A DNA stretch of 64,000 nt from Apostichopus japonicus (taxonomy: Eukaryota; Echinodermata; Holothuroidea; Aspidochirotida; Stichopodidae): the NCBI RefSeq assembly GCF_037975245.1, contig NC_092562.1, positions 13,696,501 through 13,760,500 of the forward strand. Direction: 5' to 3'. Position numbers and translations under genes: made by a program. Positions 61,591 to 64,000 of this stretch are shown here, piece after piece. Position 1 is the stretch's first letter; each line of letters begins with the position of its first letter. Below the pieces are notes generated by a model. The model searched no databases. It was given only the letters and a program-made list of their open reading frames with translations, and was not told where the DNA came from.

Positions 61591-61868
61591 AGTTGGGATA
61601 CACAGATTCGGTTGTTATCGTTGTATTTTGTTTGGCTGGAGTTTTACACACATAGGAAAATATTACAATCCTAATTTCTAAGAGTTATTGTTATCTGCAT
61701 TTATAATTGGCAAATAACTAGTTCCTAAGGAGTTTATCTCCGTATCTTAATATATCCATTACAAAGACTGTCTTCCTATATATAGGGATTAAGTTACGTT
61801 AATATATCAGTATGTTCATTCGTTTTAAATAAATACTTTTACTACAGCCTAACACATTTTCTAGACAT

Positions 61869-62837
61869 TTTCTTTGCCATTGTCGAGTTGAGATTGTTGT
61901 AAGGCTGTTGTCAGGTCAAATAATAAATATAACACGCGAATCGTGAGTAGACTATAATGCTACTGATTTGTTTGATATTCCAAAAACAAGTTTATCTGAC
62001 GGATTGTTACCAGTTAGAAATTTTGAAGTAAACTTGCAAACTTCCCGAAATATCTGGGTGCCAGTGGCGAATGCAGGTCAATCGGGGGAATATGATTCAG
62101 TGGGGAGGGGATGGCTGTGTTCAATCACGGGGAAATGGTTCAGTCGGTGGATTTAAAAAAAATATATTACATTCAGCCGGAAAAGAATTAGACCTTGTGA
62201 ATTTGTTCTTGTGGAATAAACATGACTGCTTCAGATTAAGAAGATAGATATGTCTTTCATTACTGCAGATAATTAAAATATATTTACTCAATGAATCAGG
62301 TATTGTTCGTGATATCAATAATTTGAAGCTCAGTTCGTCTAGCCACTGCAAGTGACGTCAGCTCCCCCCGGAGTTGGCTTCATAGCAGTTGCTGGAAATA
62401 AGAACCCTCACAAAATTCCTGGTAATTATATGCAAAATAGTCTTATCCAGACTGACTCGCCGGTTCAGCAAACTTTTTAGGTCGACGACTCGTGCCGTAT
62501 CAGGACTGAGCCACGTACGACCAACAGACTCCAAACCCTCAGAATCGATACTCAGAATGCATAAAAGCATATATAGCTTATTGAAGTTCAGCCTTGATAT
62601 TTTAAAAACAAATGTCAATCGATTTCCGTCGGCAAGCTCCGAAAACTGTAGAAAAATGCTTTGAAAGTTAAGATAGATCTTGCGACCCACGGCAATTTTT
62701 TAGTTTGCGGACCTTCGGTTTGTGTTAATCATTACGCCTGGGATGAACAATGTTATTAGGTTGATGTTATTTGCTTCAAGCACAAAGCAGCCAGATGTAT
62801 AGTGAATCAATATACCCATACTCGATTCTGTACTGTA

Positions 62838-62879
<42 letters not shown>

Positions 62880-64000
62880 CACATCATTTCACATACAACA
62901 TCTAACTAAACATACATTTATTTCTTTATACATACGCACTTTTCACACTTTCACAAACACACACAGATAGGTTGTAAGGACCTCCCACTGATGAACAGGC
63001 ACGATACCTTTCGAAAATTGAGAACCGAGTCTTCCTGTGGCCGCTCATGCAGTAACTATGAGGCTTCATCTGATGTGTTGTCCCTCTGTTAATTTTGTTC
63101 AATTTGGTAATTGTCTTGATTTGATGTTTATTCCATCTCCCACAACTCAAATCTTCAATGCAGCTAATTTATTTACATCTAACTTAATTGAGTGTTCTTG
63201 ATAGGTGAACGTGGTTTCACGTGGGTTATAACATCTGTTAATGTTTGTGAAAGCTGAATGGTTGCATATATATGCTTATATGTCTTGGTGGCGGTAATGG
63301 CCGAAATTAAGGTAGGTAAGTACATGCCACGGTGAATACAACAACTATTTGAAATGGTTGTCAAATAGTCAGGGTCTCGTGATTATTTCAGAAATTCTGT
63401 TTCTGCTTTCAAGATCTTAAGGTGTGTGTCATTCTTATTCCTAAACCTGTTGTTGATTGAATCTTCTGATTCTTTAACTGGACTGGAATCCATCATTCAT
63501 TGTACGTGTCAGTAAATTCCATATTTAATTCACTGTATATAGGCTACATAAGTACTCTTTATCTCCAGTTCTATTGTAAGGGTAATATTGTTTTTTGCTA
63601 AACCTTTGGTCATTTCCCCCTATAAATGCTTCCTGAAGAGCACTTTTTTATCAAGACATTCAATATGAGTCTAGGTTTTTTTACTGTTTTTACTTTTTTT
63701 ATTTTTTCATAAGGTTACTTTTTTTTTTCTTGGGGTGTGTCTGTGTATGGAAAGTCTATGCTACAGTTATAGGCTACTTAAGTTTGGGTTATCTAAGTTA
63801 ATCTAGGGATTTTTGTTTCTAGTAAGGGTATCTTCAATCATTATATGTATTTATCACCATTAAGCCAATAGGAATGAGTTGGTAAGTATAATCACGTACA
63901 AAACCAATTCTCGCACGATGCATAGAAAAACGAATCGAAAGCATTACTAAGGATTAATAGATTAAGAACAACATCCAGCCTCAAAATTTCTACCAAACGA
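61869..64000. repeat. Alpha intergenic block, copy 6 (cut by the window edge)
   Basis: Very similar to 34568-36720, including shared small differences (e.g. AATATGAGTCTAGG). TA tract at 62839-62876. Its presence implies that a further unit, perhaps with another TRIM gene, follows beyond the window. Confidence 0.85.
62839..62876. repeat. (TA)n microsatellite, about 38 bp
   Basis: Shortest TA tract at this position of the alpha block. Confidence 0.96.

Overview
The window is nuclear DNA of an animal. It has GT-AG spliced exons, a UDP-glucuronosyltransferase gene with a C-terminal membrane anchor, a tandem family of RING/B-box (TRIM) genes, long (TA)n tracts and dense DNA-transposon debris. Expanded TRIM genes with a beta-propeller tail and one coding exon suggest an invertebrate deuterostome or other marine invertebrate. 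An echinoderm such as a sea cucumber is my best guess, but that is inference.

Layout. 1-8 kb is transposon-rich: hAT-type elements with intact 8-bp target-site duplications (TSDs), a second TIR family with 5-bp TSDs, and a 42-bp minisatellite split by a hAT element that carries a transposase C-terminus fossil. 8.2-12.3 kb (minus strand) is a complete four-exon UGT gene of 522 codons. From about 13.0 kb to the right edge lies one tandem array of roughly 7-12 kb units. Each unit has a non-coding block (alpha, about 4.4 kb, with a TA microsatellite), an antisense fossil of non-LTR reverse transcriptase (lost in the first unit), a TRIM gene of about 730 codons, and an old hAT insertion just after the stop codon that supplies the nearest AATAAA.

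The array holds five full-length TRIM copies and one fragment. Copies 1 (17565) and 3 (41066) are intact. Copy 2 (29281) is intact apart from a TA expansion that changes its last residues. Copy 4 (49779) has a 1-nt deletion in B-box 1. Copy 5 (58790) has a nonsense codon in B-box 2. The fragment at 33481 is only the 3' end. RING and B-boxes are nearly invariant between copies, whereas short patches of the propeller differ strongly, as expected if the propeller is a recognition surface.

Differences between units come from precise transposon insertions, which paralogous units date relative to the duplications. The clearest is a four-deep nest of transposons (25090-28877) inside the reverse-transcriptase fossil upstream of TRIM copy 2. 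A hairpin-bearing core of about 90 bp recurs about 20 times across transposon families with different ends. I see no functional link between the UGT gene and the TRIM array beyond adjacency.
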